The translations under genes and the position numbers were made by a program. A DNA stretch of 64,000 nt, from the NCBI GenBank assembly GCA_017541025.1, contig JAFXZY010000083.1, forward strand, positions 1 through 64,000. Reading direction: 5' to 3'. This document shows positions 31,448-39,600 of this stretch, piece by piece. Position 1 is the first letter of the stretch; every line of letters starts with the position of its first letter. The notes below the pieces were generated by a model, which had not been told where the DNA came from, did no database searches, and saw only the letters and a program-made list of their open reading frames with translations. The stretch comes from Bacteroidaceae bacterium (GTDB lineage: Bacteria; Bacteroidota; Bacteroidia; Bacteroidales; Bacteroidaceae).

Positions 31448-33409
31448 TTAGATTTGCACTCTTATCTGAAGGGAAATATCATTCTTCCACGAACTGTATA
31501 TGGTCTGAAGGCTGGAGCCGATTTCCGAGCGGTCGAAGTATTTACACAGAGCGTATCGCCCTTCCAGCATCCAGTGTTTGTTCGCACTCGTCCATCGGGC
31601 CATACAGATACCGTTAATTCCCTTGCCATAGTATTGGGCAGAGGAGACGCTGCTGTAGAGCGAAGGCTCGTACAGATAGATGCGGCTATTGTAGTCGTCC
31701 GTCTGGAAGAAAGCCGCCATCAGTGCAAATCTTAGGGCAGGCTTCTGCAGCGTGTAGTAAGCCGTTTCCTGAATGCTCCATCCCTTGCTTCCCCTTACAG
31801 CATGTTGCCATCCTGTTGTCTGGAACTTCCAGTTTCCTGAAGGGATAAAGGTCCATTGCAGTTTGGTGCGATGATGCGGTTCCATCACATCCGCCTGTTC
31901 CTTACGCTTCAACTGATAGCGAACCAGCAAGGTGTGGTAATTGTTTATCTTGTGAGACAGCTCCGCCATTATCTCCTGTCCCGAGCTGCTGCGCGTCATT
32001 CTATATCTGGGCCAAGGGTTATGGAAGAAATCGGCATAGCAGATAATTTGCCAGCGTTCCCAAGGCTGGGCTTTCAGGTGTAGCAGAACGCCGCTTTCGT
32101 TCTGTGCCGAAGAATTATCTGCAAAGGCACCGCTCAGAAAGGAGTAATACTTATAGCCATAGAAACGCTGTACCAGAGAGAGGGTGTATCGTTTGCTGAT
32201 AATCCACTGCAGGCGGTTCAGCGTACCAATCCCACTCTTTTCGGTGCTGTAGGCTGTTTCTCCGGCAAAGGTAAGGCGGTATCGGCTGCATCCGTAATAG
32301 AGACTGGCGACAGAGAAGTTCTGTCCCCTTGGATAGTATCGCCGGTAAAGCGTATTGCCAGGATTCATGACCCTGTTGAAATGTACGAAGTAACCCGTTG
32401 CGCCCAGATGGAACCCTTTTCCCTGCCAAGAGAGTCCGCCGCCTGCCGTAATAGCCATTGAATTGTTCTTGTTCTTCAATTCCGTTGCCGAACGATGATA
32501 GCCCGAAGTCTGCAGCGTCTGAATCTCTCCGTTTTTGTTCAGCGTTGCATCCTTTTGCCGGAACGAAGCAAAAGCCGTCAGCTCCCATCCCTTCCAAGGG
32601 TTTAGCGTGACGGCTGCTCCACGCAGGAAGTTTATCTCGTCCATGCCGGTCAAGGGTTTTATTCCTGTCTGCGTCTTACTGATCGGGGAAGATTTGCTGA
32701 ACCAGTTTGATCCGCCCAAAGCCACTCCCTCGCCCAATCCCAAGCGATAATCACCCAAAACGGCGGTTTTAAGGATTCCTACATCTTTCAGCAAGGCAAA
32801 TCCGCTATAAGAATCATAGAAACGTTCGCCGGCATCCTTCTCGGTATGGAATCCGGCACGGAAGTGCTTGCTGTTTCCCAACTCGTATTTGATACGATGG
32901 TAAAGGAAATTGCCGGCATATCCGTTATCTGCCTTAAAGCCTTTTCTGTAATAGAGGGGAATCTCCGTCCGTGAGGATAAGTCGTTCCTGAGGTGACCGA
33001 ATATTCCCGTCTTTTCTTCCTTCTTTGCTTCTCTGGCATAGACAAAGAGGTGCAGCCAACGGTACGTCTGAGCGTCAATAAGTGGCAGCAACAGCAGTTC
33101 GCCCAGGGTCTTCATCTCTCCGTGCAGATAGATATAGGCATGAATAGATTCTATCTGCTGCTCATTCAGGAAAGGTATTTGCCGCAAATCCTCTACGCTG
33201 GCGGTATTTATGTTGACAGGGTGTTCATGCAGCAGTTTCAACTCCTCGAGGTACACCAGTCGGGCTTCCTCGTCAAGCAGTTCGTCATCCGTTGCATATT
33301 CCTGTACAAAGTCATCCCAGGAATACTGTTTCTGAGCTGCTGCAGGAAGGGAAATCCAGCAGAAAGCTACCACAAAATATGCTATCCAAGAAGAAAATCT
33401 TTTTACCAT
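31448..33409 (-). CDS. Helix-hairpin-helix plus beta-barrel outer-membrane-type protein
   Basis: This 653-residue protein has a signal peptide (to P-A-A-A-Q, about 25). A ComEA-type helix-hairpin-helix domain lies near 60-120 (V-N-I-N-T-A-S-V-E-D-L-R-Q-I-P-F-L), followed by about 500 residues of alternating aromatic strands (for example R-A-G-F-H-T-E-K-D-A, F-H-L-G-A-T-G-Y-F-V-H-F-N-R) that look like an outer-membrane beta-barrel ending in R-V-Q-I. HHH domains often bind DNA, so a role in DNA uptake is possible but unproven; the DprA gene at 45975 is not adjacent. The -7 box is only 5 nt before the start, implying a nearly leaderless mRNA. Confidence 0.75.
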   Translation of the reverse strand: MVKRFSSWIAYFVVAFCWISLPAAAQKQYSWDDFVQEYATDDELLDEEARLVYLEELKLLHEHPVNINTASVEDLRQIPFLNEQQIESIHAYIYLHGEMKTLGELLLLPLIDAQTYRWLHLFVYAREAKKEEKTGIFGHLRNDLSSRTEIPLYYRKGFKADNGYAGNFLYHRIKYELGNSKHFRAGFHTEKDAGERFYDSYSGFALLKDVGILKTAVLGDYRLGLGEGVALGGSNWFSKSSPISKTQTGIKPLTGMDEINFLRGAAVTLNPWKGWELTAFASFRQKDATLNKNGEIQTLQTSGYHRSATELKNKNNSMAITAGGGLSWQGKGFHLGATGYFVHFNRVMNPGNTLYRRYYPRGQNFSVASLYYGCSRYRLTFAGETAYSTEKSGIGTLNRLQWIISKRYTLSLVQRFYGYKYYSFLSGAFADNSSAQNESGVLLHLKAQPWERWQIICYADFFHNPWPRYRMTRSSSGQEIMAELSHKINNYHTLLVRYQLKRKEQADVMEPHHRTKLQWTFIPSGNWKFQTTGWQHAVRGSKGWSIQETAYYTLQKPALRFALMAAFFQTDDYNSRIYLYEPSLYSSVSSAQYYGKGINGICMARWTSANKHWMLEGRYALCKYFDRSEIGSSLQTIYSSWKNDISLQIRVQI

Positions 33410-33414
33410 AAGTA

Positions 33415-33422
33415 CAAAGGTA
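33415..33422 (-). promoter_or_regulatory. -7 box TACCTTTG for the HHH barrel gene
   Basis: CAAAGGTA on the plus strand ends 5 nt from the ATG at 33409, as in the HigBA case. Confidence 0.6.
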
Positions 33423-33623
33423 CGGCTTTTCTGTCAAATTCTGCTTAATTCTTACAAAGAAAAGAGGGATAAACTAATGATTTTTATTGCCATACATTAT
33501 TAAAATAAACTGCCAGAGCGACGGCGGTGATGGCACCGGCATCTGGGAACCCCACAAACCTCTCCCTGCGGATAATAAAAAATAAAGGTATCAACAGACT
33601 GACAATGTCAGAAAATAATTTCG

Positions 33624-33631
33624 TATCTTTG
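33624..33631 (+). promoter_or_regulatory. -7 box TATCTTTG for the solute-binding protein gene
   Basis: A perfect TAnnTTTG match, 23 nt before the ATG at 33655. Confidence 0.65.
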
Positions 33632-33654
33632 CAGCGGTATAACTGATATAGAGG

Positions 33655-34485
33655 ATGAAACAAATGAAACTTTGGGTGCTTGCCGCCATCTTTTGCGTTT
33701 GCGGTGCCTGCATAACTACTTGCTGCATCAGCCATAACGATACTCCTGCTGTTGAGACAGAGCAGCCTACCATACAACGGATTACCGAAAGGGGGAAACT
33801 GCTGGTCGGGACCACAGGTGACTACCGTCCGCTGTCGTATAAGGAGGCCGACGGCAGGTATTGGGGCTTTGGCATTGAGATGGCGGAGAAGATAGCCGGC
33901 CGTATGGGGGTGGGCATCGAATATGTGCAGACTTCGTGGCCTACGCTGACTGCCGACGTGCAGGCTGAGCCGCAGACCTTTGACCTTGCCATCGGCGGCA
34001 TTACCATCACCGATGCACGCAAGGAAACGATGCTGATGAGCGACGGCTATCTGGCCAATGGCAAGACGATTCTTTGCCGGGCCTCAGATGCCGACCGCTA
34101 TCAGAAGCTGGCCGACATCGACAAGCCGGGGGTGCGCGTGATGGTGAACCCCGGTGGACTGAACGAGAAATTCGCCAACGAGAACCTCACCCATGCTACT
34201 ATTATCGTATATCAGAAGAATGAGGAAATACCCAATCAGGTGGCCGAGGACCATGCCGACGTGATGATTACCGAAATTACCGAAGCACCATGGTACATAC
34301 AAAACGATAAGCGACTCGCTGCCCCGCTCCTGAATATGCCCTTCAATCACGGAAAAATAGGTGTGCTGATGCGCAAAGGGCAGGACGACCTGCTCGCCCT
34401 CGTCAACAGTGTCATCGCCCAGATGAAGGCCGACGGCACGCTGCGACAACTCCACGAGAAGTATGGGCTGGTGTATAATCCCTGA
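33655..34485 (+). CDS. Periplasmic SBP_bac_3 protein resembling cyclohexadienyl dehydratase (PheC)
   Basis: This 276-residue exported protein (cysteine-rich N-terminus, possibly a lipoprotein at C-G-A-C) has the SBP_bac_3 fold: G-K-L-L-V-G-T-T-G-D-Y-R-P-L-S-Y, Y-W-G-F-G-I-E-M-A-E-K-I-A and D-L-A-I-G-G-I-T-I-T. The segment V-M-V-N-P-G-G-L-N-E-K-F-A resembles the N-P-G-G-T-N-E-K-F of periplasmic cyclohexadienyl/arogenate dehydratases, which convert arogenate or prephenate to Phe or phenylpyruvate. A plain amino-acid-binding protein is the alternative. No ABC permease genes lie nearby, which favours an enzyme. The next gene starts 13 nt after the stop. Confidence 0.75.
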   Translation: MKQMKLWVLAAIFCVCGACITTCCISHNDTPAVETEQPTIQRITERGKLLVGTTGDYRPLSYKEADGRYWGFGIEMAEKIAGRMGVGIEYVQTSWPTLTADVQAEPQTFDLAIGGITITDARKETMLMSDGYLANGKTILCRASDADRYQKLADIDKPGVRVMVNPGGLNEKFANENLTHATIIVYQKNEEIPNQVAEDHADVMITEITEAPWYIQNDKRLAAPLLNMPFNHGKIGVLMRKGQDDLLALVNSVIAQMKADGTLRQLHEKYGLVYNP

Positions 34486-34498
34486 TGAACTTTGGCTT

Positions 34499-34984
34499 AT
34501 GAAGAATATGAGTACTCAACAACTGGATTTATTCAACGATTATGCCTTGGACGTGCAGAACCAGCAGGCGGAAAACAGCCTGAAGGGGTTCTTTGAGGCT
34601 ACGGGCATTCGCAACTCTTCTTCCCTCGTTTTAGGGGAGGATAATCCTATTTGTCAGAAGGAGATGTATGTGCCCGACATCCCGGGGAAGAATACGGGGG
34701 TCTTTTATCAGATAATAGGTAATATGGGCGCTTATGCCAACAAGGAGTACCTGGACGATACCAATATCATCCTGCTCCCTGATGAGACGCTAAGGAAATT
34801 GGAGCAGGGGGTGAAGGATGAGGTGATACAGGAAATAGAGAAATACTACAGGAAAAGCAGCGTCCGGTTCCAGAATATCCGGTTTACCTGCGAATCGGAT
34901 TTCCTCTGCTGGGTAAAAAGCAGATTGGCGACGGCTCCCGACGAATGCACGCTGCACCTATTGGAGATATTCGAGAAGAGCTAA
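34499..34984 (+). CDS. Unknown cytoplasmic protein
   Basis: The 161-residue product (MKNMSTQQLDLFNDYALDVQ; MSTQ at 34508 is an alternative start) has no signal peptide. Its middle (Y-Q-I-I-G-N-M-G-A-Y, N-I-I-L-L-P-D-E-T-L-R-K-L-E-Q-G) has alternating strand/helix character that recalls a BRCT-like fold, but I cannot confirm it. The start after the previous stop was chosen over an overlapping one at 34463. It probably shares a transcript with the solute-binding protein gene. Confidence 0.6.
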   Translation: MKNMSTQQLDLFNDYALDVQNQQAENSLKGFFEATGIRNSSSLVLGEDNPICQKEMYVPDIPGKNTGVFYQIIGNMGAYANKEYLDDTNIILLPDETLRKLEQGVKDEVIQEIEKYYRKSSVRFQNIRFTCESDFLCWVKSRLATAPDECTLHLLEIFEKS

Positions 34985-34985
34985 G

Positions 34986-35483
34986 CTACTTTACCTTCCA
35001 GACGTTTAGGATGATGCCTTTGAAGTCCTGCGACCATTCGGGCGTACAGACAAAAAGGGCATTGTTGAGCCAGGCATACTTGCTGTCGGCCGGTGCCTCG
35101 AAGGTTGGCGCTGCCCGGAAATAGAAGGTGGGATTGCCTTCTGCATCCTTCCCATTATATATTATACCCTTGTTGCGAACGTGAATGTTGATGCCGTCGT
35201 CGGTCCTGATGCAGTAGATGGCCTCCAGTTCCGTTCGGGTTTCTGTGTTCAGCTGGTAATCGGCTCCGCCGTTGATGATGGTACCCTTCAGCTTGGGTCC
35301 CTCGAAGGTTCCGCCTGTGATAGGAATAATCGTGCGCCGCCCGTGCTGGGTGTTGTCTATGCCGTATGCTTCGCCAAGGGTGACCTTCAGCTGTAGGGCA
35401 AACTCAAGTTCCGGAGCTTTGCCCTGTGCGTTAATGCCGAGTGCACAAAGAGCCAGAAGCAAGGTGATAAATAGCGTTCTCAT
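34986..35483 (-). CDS. DUF3237 family exported protein
   Basis: The 165-residue protein starts MRTLFITLLLALCALGINAQ, a signal peptide. It contains the DUF3237 beta-barrel pattern: P-E-L-E-F-A-L-Q-L-K-V-T-L-G, P-I-T-G-G-T-F-E-G-P-K-L-K-G-T-I and G-G-A-D-Y-Q, and ends in A-L-F-V-C-T-P. The start at 35483 is 5 nt after the transporter stop, so the two are one operon; a longer start at 35582 would overlap the transporter and lose the signal peptide. The function of the family is unknown. Confidence 0.85.
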   Translation of the reverse strand: MRTLFITLLLALCALGINAQGKAPELEFALQLKVTLGEAYGIDNTQHGRRTIIPITGGTFEGPKLKGTIINGGADYQLNTETRTELEAIYCIRTDDGINIHVRNKGIIYNGKDAEGNPTFYFRAAPTFEAPADSKYAWLNNALFVCTPEWSQDFKGIILNVWKVK

Positions 35484-35488
35484 GCGTG

Positions 35489-36460
35489 TTATTCTTTGTT
35501 TTCTGTTTCCTTGTCGAACTTCAGGAAGAGGCCTGCCAGGATGGTTCCGCTGATGCTGTGCCAGGCACATGAGATGGCGCAAGGCAGGACAGCCAGCGGT
35601 TGGGCAGCAAAGAAGTTACCGGCCAAGACGGTAGCAAGACCCGCATTCTGCATACCCACCTCGATACTGATGGTACGCTTCTTGGCCTTATTGAAACCGG
35701 AAGCCTTGCCAGCCAGATAACCCAGAACGTAACCCAGGGTGTTATGACAGAACACCACAGCGAAGGTCCACAGGAAGAGCCAGAGGCCGCGGGCAATCAG
35801 ACTGTCGTGAACCGTGGAGATAACACCGCCTACGATGCAGGCCAGAGAGATAACACTCAGGCCGGGCATCAGAGACTGAATGGTGGGGAAGTGCTTGCTC
35901 TGGGAATAATTATAGTTCAGGAAACAACCTATCCCTACGGGAATGATGGTGACAATAAGGATATTCAGGAACATGCCTATGGTATCGATGGCGATAATCT
36001 CTCCTGCCAGATATTGCATCAGCAGAGGCGTCATAACGGGGGCCAGCAGGGTAGAGGCGCAGGTCATACCCACAGAGAATGCCACATCGCCGTGACAGAG
36101 ATACGACATGATGTTGCTGCTGACACCGCCCGGGCAGCAGCCCACAAGCAGAATACCCAATGCCAAAGCGGGCTCCAAGTGGAATACCTTAACCAACAGG
36201 TAGGCTACGCAGGGCATAATGAAGAACTGGGCACAGGCACCGATAAGGATGTCGAGGGGACGGCGCGCCAGAATACGGAAATCGTTGGTGGTGAGGGTAA
36301 GTCCCATCGTGAGCATGATAATGCCCAGGATCACGGTCTGTGTATTGCCCCGTACCCACAGGAAGAGGTCGGGCAGGAAGAAGGTCACTATCGCTATAGC
36401 GATGATAAACAAAGAGGCATTACCGGAAAGCCAACGGCTTAAACGAATCAGATTTTGCAT
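35489..36460 (-). CDS. Bile acid:sodium symporter (BASS) family transporter
   Basis: This 323-residue membrane protein has about ten helices and the BASS signatures G-I-I-M-L-T-M-G-L-T-L-T-T-N-D-F, the crossover motif V-G-C-C-P-G-G-V-S-S-N and S-I-E-V-G-M-Q-N-A-G-L-A. Family members couple Na+ to uptake of organic anions such as bile acids, pantoate or pyruvate. The substrate is not readable here. It is transcribed with the exported DUF3237 protein, which may bind the same ligand. Its promoter is at 36482. Confidence 0.9.
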   Translation of the reverse strand: MQNLIRLSRWLSGNASLFIIAIAIVTFFLPDLFLWVRGNTQTVILGIIMLTMGLTLTTNDFRILARRPLDILIGACAQFFIMPCVAYLLVKVFHLEPALALGILLVGCCPGGVSSNIMSYLCHGDVAFSVGMTCASTLLAPVMTPLLMQYLAGEIIAIDTIGMFLNILIVTIIPVGIGCFLNYNYSQSKHFPTIQSLMPGLSVISLACIVGGVISTVHDSLIARGLWLFLWTFAVVFCHNTLGYVLGYLAGKASGFNKAKKRTISIEVGMQNAGLATVLAGNFFAAQPLAVLPCAISCAWHSISGTILAGLFLKFDKETENKE

Positions 36461-36481
36461 GGTTTATAAATAATTTTGGTG

Positions 36482-36489
36482 CAAAGATA
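36482..36489 (-). promoter_or_regulatory. -7 box TATCTTTG for the BASS/DUF3237 operon
   Basis: CAAAGATA on the plus strand, 22 nt upstream of the start at 36460. Confidence 0.65.
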
Positions 36490-36544
36490 GCAAAAATTCT
36501 GTTTCGTTATTCGCATACAAAGGAAAAAGATGCCAGTGTTGTTA

Positions 36545-37321
36545 CTACTTCAGAGCACTATATACGGCATCGAGGCGTTTTATTTCCTTAAGTTGGGCGT
36601 TTATGGTTGCTGCATCCTTGCTTTTGGCGGCTTCGCAAACTTTCTCCAGCAAACAACATACAGCACCTTCGTCGCTATTGCCGTCTCCATGGCTCTCAAC
36701 CATGTGGGTGGGGAAATGTCCGCGAATAATGTTGTATGTGCTTCCGTCAAAGACTCTAGGGATATCATCCGTTATTCTGGCCGATAGGGTAATGTTGTCT
36801 ATCAGGCTTCTCATTGCTTTGGCCACCTCTGCCGAAATCTCTATAGTAGAGGATTCTAAACCCCCAACAGTCCAAGTTATATACACCAGTTTCTCCTTTT
36901 CTACGGCAAACCCATAATATAATGGCTCAAATGGAGGTTTGATAATCACCACGTAGTTATACTTCGGGTAAGGGTTGGGTTGACGGGAAAGGTCGCGGCG
37001 CTGGCGTCTGTAGATTTCGTCGAGGCTGTCCTTCACATCCTCGTCCTTGATTTTTTTCATCTTTTTTCTATGCGCTTTGTCCATCTTTCGGAATTTGTCC
37101 CGACTCTGTATCTCCCACTTACGATATTTATCAAACTTACCCTCGTACATAAAAGCATTGGCAAGTTCTTGCTCCCTGTCTGTCTCCATGTATTCATGCA
37201 CAGCAGGCTTTACCAGAAAGCGAATACCCTTTTCCTGGGCACGTGCTCCCGCTGCTAAGGTGAACAGCAACAGCAATCCTAAGGTGATTGACCATGTGTG
37301 TGTTTCTCTAAATATTATCAT
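36545..37321 (-). CDS. Exported protein of unknown function
   Basis: This 258-residue protein has a signal peptide (I-T-L-G-L-L-L-L-F-T-L-A-A-G-A-R-A-Q, to about residue 29). A basic helical stretch (K-M-D-K-A-H-R-K-K-M-K-K-I-K-D-E-D) precedes a beta-rich half with Y-V-V-I-I-K-P-P-F-E-P-L-Y-Y-G and two cysteines in A-V-C-C-L-L. No family is recognised. It stands alone, with its own -7 box at 37366. Confidence 0.65.
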   Translation of the reverse strand: MIIFRETHTWSITLGLLLLFTLAAGARAQEKGIRFLVKPAVHEYMETDREQELANAFMYEGKFDKYRKWEIQSRDKFRKMDKAHRKKMKKIKDEDVKDSLDEIYRRQRRDLSRQPNPYPKYNYVVIIKPPFEPLYYGFAVEKEKLVYITWTVGGLESSTIEISAEVAKAMRSLIDNITLSARITDDIPRVFDGSTYNIIRGHFPTHMVESHGDGNSDEGAVCCLLEKVCEAAKSKDAATINAQLKEIKRLDAVYSALK

Positions 37322-37365
37322 AACATTACTGTATTAAAATGATGTTAATTCATATTTTTTCTCAG

Positions 37366-37373
37366 CAAAGATA
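37366..37373 (-). promoter_or_regulatory. -7 box TATCTTTG for the exported protein at 36545
   Basis: CAAAGATA on the plus strand, 45 nt upstream of the start at 37321. Confidence 0.6.
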
Positions 37374-37517
37374 TGTAAAGTTTCTCGACTTCCAAAAATA
37401 ATCTGTAATTTTAACATTCATTGTAGAAATCGGGGAGGGGAGTCGGCAAAAATAATGGCCTCAAGGAAAGAAAGAAACGAAAAATGTTGGTCTAATATCA
37501 AATAGCCTTCACTAAAT

Positions 37518-37549
37518 TTGTGAATTCCGGATAAAGTTTCTACCTTTGC
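37518..37549 (+). promoter_or_regulatory. Promoter of the second HigBA pair
   Basis: TTTG at 37518-37521 and TACCTTTG at 37542-37549 are 20 nt apart, a textbook Bacteroidota layout, 18 nt before the toxin start. Confidence 0.75.
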
Positions 37550-37567
37550 ATTCAAATTGAATACAGA

Positions 37568-37876
37568 ATGATCATAGAATACGAGAAGGACTACCTTGAG
37601 GAATTATATAAAGATGGGAAATGTAAGAACAAGAAGTATCGTTTCCAGAAGCCCATTATTACAAAATACCAGAAGCGAATAGATACGTTAATGGCAGCGA
37701 CTCGGATTGAGGACTTGTTCGTGTTCAATTCACTCAATTTCGAGGCACTGGAAAATGGTTATTATTCCATTTGTATTGACTATCACTATCGTTTGGAGTT
37801 CAAGGTAAGACAAGAAGGTCCAGAACCCGTTGTGACCATATGCACCGTAACAGATATTACAAACCACTATCAATAA
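37568..37876 (+). CDS. HigB-like toxin (RelE superfamily)
   Basis: This 102-residue protein has the HigB/RelE pattern: Y-E-K-D-Y-L-E-E-L-Y, K-Y-Q-K-R-I-D-T-L-M-A-A, L-N-F-E-A-L, and the strand Y-S-I-C-I-D-Y-H-Y-R-L-E-F-K-V with the basic residues used for RNA binding. It ends in a short V-T-I-C-T-V-T-D-I-T-N-H-Y tail typical of the family (in E. coli-type HigB a similar I-x-x-x-x-Y-H). It is followed 6 nt later by its antitoxin. It is unrelated in detail to the toxin at 978. Confidence 0.85.
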   Translation: MIIEYEKDYLEELYKDGKCKNKKYRFQKPIITKYQKRIDTLMAATRIEDLFVFNSLNFEALENGYYSICIDYHYRLEFKVRQEGPEPVVTICTVTDITNHYQ

Positions 37877-37882
37877 TAGATT

Positions 37883-38182
37883 ATGAACAGAAAGACCACT
37901 CATCCTGGGGATGTACTGAAAGAAGAATTGGAGGCAAGAGGTATTTCGCAGAAGAAATTCTCGGAGGTGCTGTCTGTGCCCTATACCCAACTCAATGAGA
38001 TACTGAACGGCAAGCGCCCGGTAACGACTGATTTTGCGTTGATGGTTGAGGCCGCTCTGGGCATCAATCCGGAACTGCTCATTAATATGCAGACGCGCTA
38101 TAATATGTCCGTTGCCTTGCAGAAGAAGCCCCTTCTTTCGCGGCTGTTAGACATCAAGAAAGCTTGTGCAGCGGTGTTGTAG
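37883..38182 (+). CDS. HigA-like XRE antitoxin
   Basis: This 99-residue protein starts MNRKTTHPGDVLKEELEARG, the classic HigA opening, followed by the HTH I-S-Q-K-K-F-S-E-V-L-S-V-P-Y-T-Q-L-N-E-I-L-N-G-K-R. The C-terminal region (INPELLINMQTRYNMSVALQ) is the part duplicated as a remnant at 11527-11667. It probably represses the promoter at 37518 and neutralises the HigB at 37568. Length and order are normal, so this pair looks functional. Confidence 0.9.
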   Translation: MNRKTTHPGDVLKEELEARGISQKKFSEVLSVPYTQLNEILNGKRPVTTDFALMVEAALGINPELLINMQTRYNMSVALQKKPLLSRLLDIKKACAAVL

Positions 38183-38360
38183 TCTTCAAAATAAAGTGTC
38201 AATTGTGAAAGCTGTGAATTAAGGTCTAAGGAGTATAAAATCTCTCGTTGGGGAGTTTTGAGTGGCAGATAATGTAAGTTTGTGTGTTAAGATATTTCCT
38301 GAATTCGGATTGGGTGCAGGAGTTACGGGGGACTTTTTCCCTCGAAAAAGTGGGAGATTA

Positions 38361-38392
38361 TTTGGCTTTTCTAAGGCGAATTTGTAAATTTG
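38361..38392 (+). promoter_or_regulatory. Promoter of the acyltransferase/GH92 gene run
   Basis: TTTG at 38361-38364 and TAAATTTG at 38385-38392 are 20 nt apart, 22 nt before the ATG at 38415. Confidence 0.7.
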
Positions 38393-38414
38393 TAGCCGAA
38401 TAATCGTTAATACA

Positions 38415-39533
38415 ATGCAAACAAAACTTACAAACAACAGACTGGAATCGTTGGATGCCCTAAGAGGATTCGACATGTTCTTCATTTCCGGCGGAGCAAC
38501 ACTGCTCACAGCCATTGCAGCTTTTTTCCCTGATTCTACCGTATGGCAGACGATAGCCAAAAACATGGAACACGTTCCTTGGGACGGCATTCTGCATCAC
38601 GATACCATATTCCCCCTGTTCCTCTTCATTGCGGGTATCTCCTTCCCCTTCTCCCTGCAGAAGCAGAAAGAGAAAGGCAAGTCTATGACGAGTATCTACC
38701 TGAAGATTCTTCGCCGCGGTCTCTTGCTGGTACTACTGGGTATGATTTACGGCGGTCTGCTGAATTTCCAGTTCGAGACACAGCGCTGGCCCAGTGTGTT
38801 GGGTCGTATCGGTCTGGCATGGATGTTTGCCGCCTTTATCTTTACGGCAACGGGTAAGAAACTGTGGCCGAAGGTGGCGGTAATTCCCGTTATTCTGATA
38901 GGCTACTGGCTGGTGTCGGCTTTCGTTCATGCACCAGGCGTAGATCCTTCCATCGACCCTTTGACGCGCGAGGGCAACATTGCCTGCTATATCGACCGCA
39001 CCTTGTTGGGTGCCCATTGCTATAGGCCCGACTACGACCCGGAAGGACTTCTTTCTACCGTTCCCGCTATCTGTACGGCTTTGCTGGGAATGCTGACGGG
39101 TGTATTCGTGCAGCGTAACAAGCCGACAAACAAATCAGCTCTTGTCATCTTTGGTGCCGGTGTGGTTTGTGCCATTCTGGGTGCTGCCTGGAATATTATC
39201 TATCCCATCAACAAGGCGCTGTGGAGCAGTTCCTTCGTGCTGGCTGTGGCAGGTTACTCGCTGATTATGTTTGCCCTCTTCTATTATATTATAGATGTAC
39301 GCGGTTGGAAGAAGTGGGACCTTTACTTCAAGGTAATCGGTATGAATTCCATCCTTATCTATATGGCGCCCAGGTTCATCGACTTCTCTAAGTTGAACCA
39401 TCGCCTCTTCGACGGTGTCTTCAGCCTTATCCCCGAGGAGTATTATGCTGTGTCGGAAACCATCGGCTACATGCTGGTACTCTGGCTCTTCATGTACTTT
39501 ATGTACCGTCAGAAGATATTCCTGAAGGTTTAG
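38415..39533 (+). CDS. HGSNAT-like (DUF5009) membrane acyltransferase
   Basis: This 372-residue protein has about ten membrane helices. It starts with R-L-E-S-L-D-A-L-R-G-F-D-M-F, the signature of the heparan-alpha-glucosaminide N-acetyltransferase/YeiB-like superfamily, and has the conserved H-H-D-T-I-F-P-L-F-L-F-I-A-G motif with the likely catalytic His. Such proteins move acetyl groups across the membrane to sugar acceptors. It heads a run of glycan-degrading genes, but a tandem array separates it from GH92. Acetylation of sugars released by those enzymes is inference. Confidence 0.85.
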   Translation: MQTKLTNNRLESLDALRGFDMFFISGGATLLTAIAAFFPDSTVWQTIAKNMEHVPWDGILHHDTIFPLFLFIAGISFPFSLQKQKEKGKSMTSIYLKILRRGLLLVLLGMIYGGLLNFQFETQRWPSVLGRIGLAWMFAAFIFTATGKKLWPKVAVIPVILIGYWLVSAFVHAPGVDPSIDPLTREGNIACYIDRTLLGAHCYRPDYDPEGLLSTVPAICTALLGMLTGVFVQRNKPTNKSALVIFGAGVVCAILGAAWNIIYPINKALWSSSFVLAVAGYSLIMFALFYYIIDVRGWKKWDLYFKVIGMNSILIYMAPRFIDFSKLNHRLFDGVFSLIPEEYYAVSETIGYMLVLWLFMYFMYRQKIFLKV

Positions 39534-39572
39534 TTTACCGTTTACCGTTTACTGTTTACCGTTTACTGTTTA
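39531..39572. repeat. GTTTACC tandem array at the acyltransferase stop
   Basis: About five GTTTACC/GTTTACT units start inside the last codons. The stop TAG lies in the first unit. Confidence 0.75.
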
Positions 39573-39600
39573 TTTCATCAAACTTAGCTTTAAAAGAATT

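Noticed and set aside
38183..38414. Possible small gene between the second HigBA pair and the acyltransferase.
   Set aside because: No frame of convincing length or start is present; the region holds mainly the promoter at 38361.
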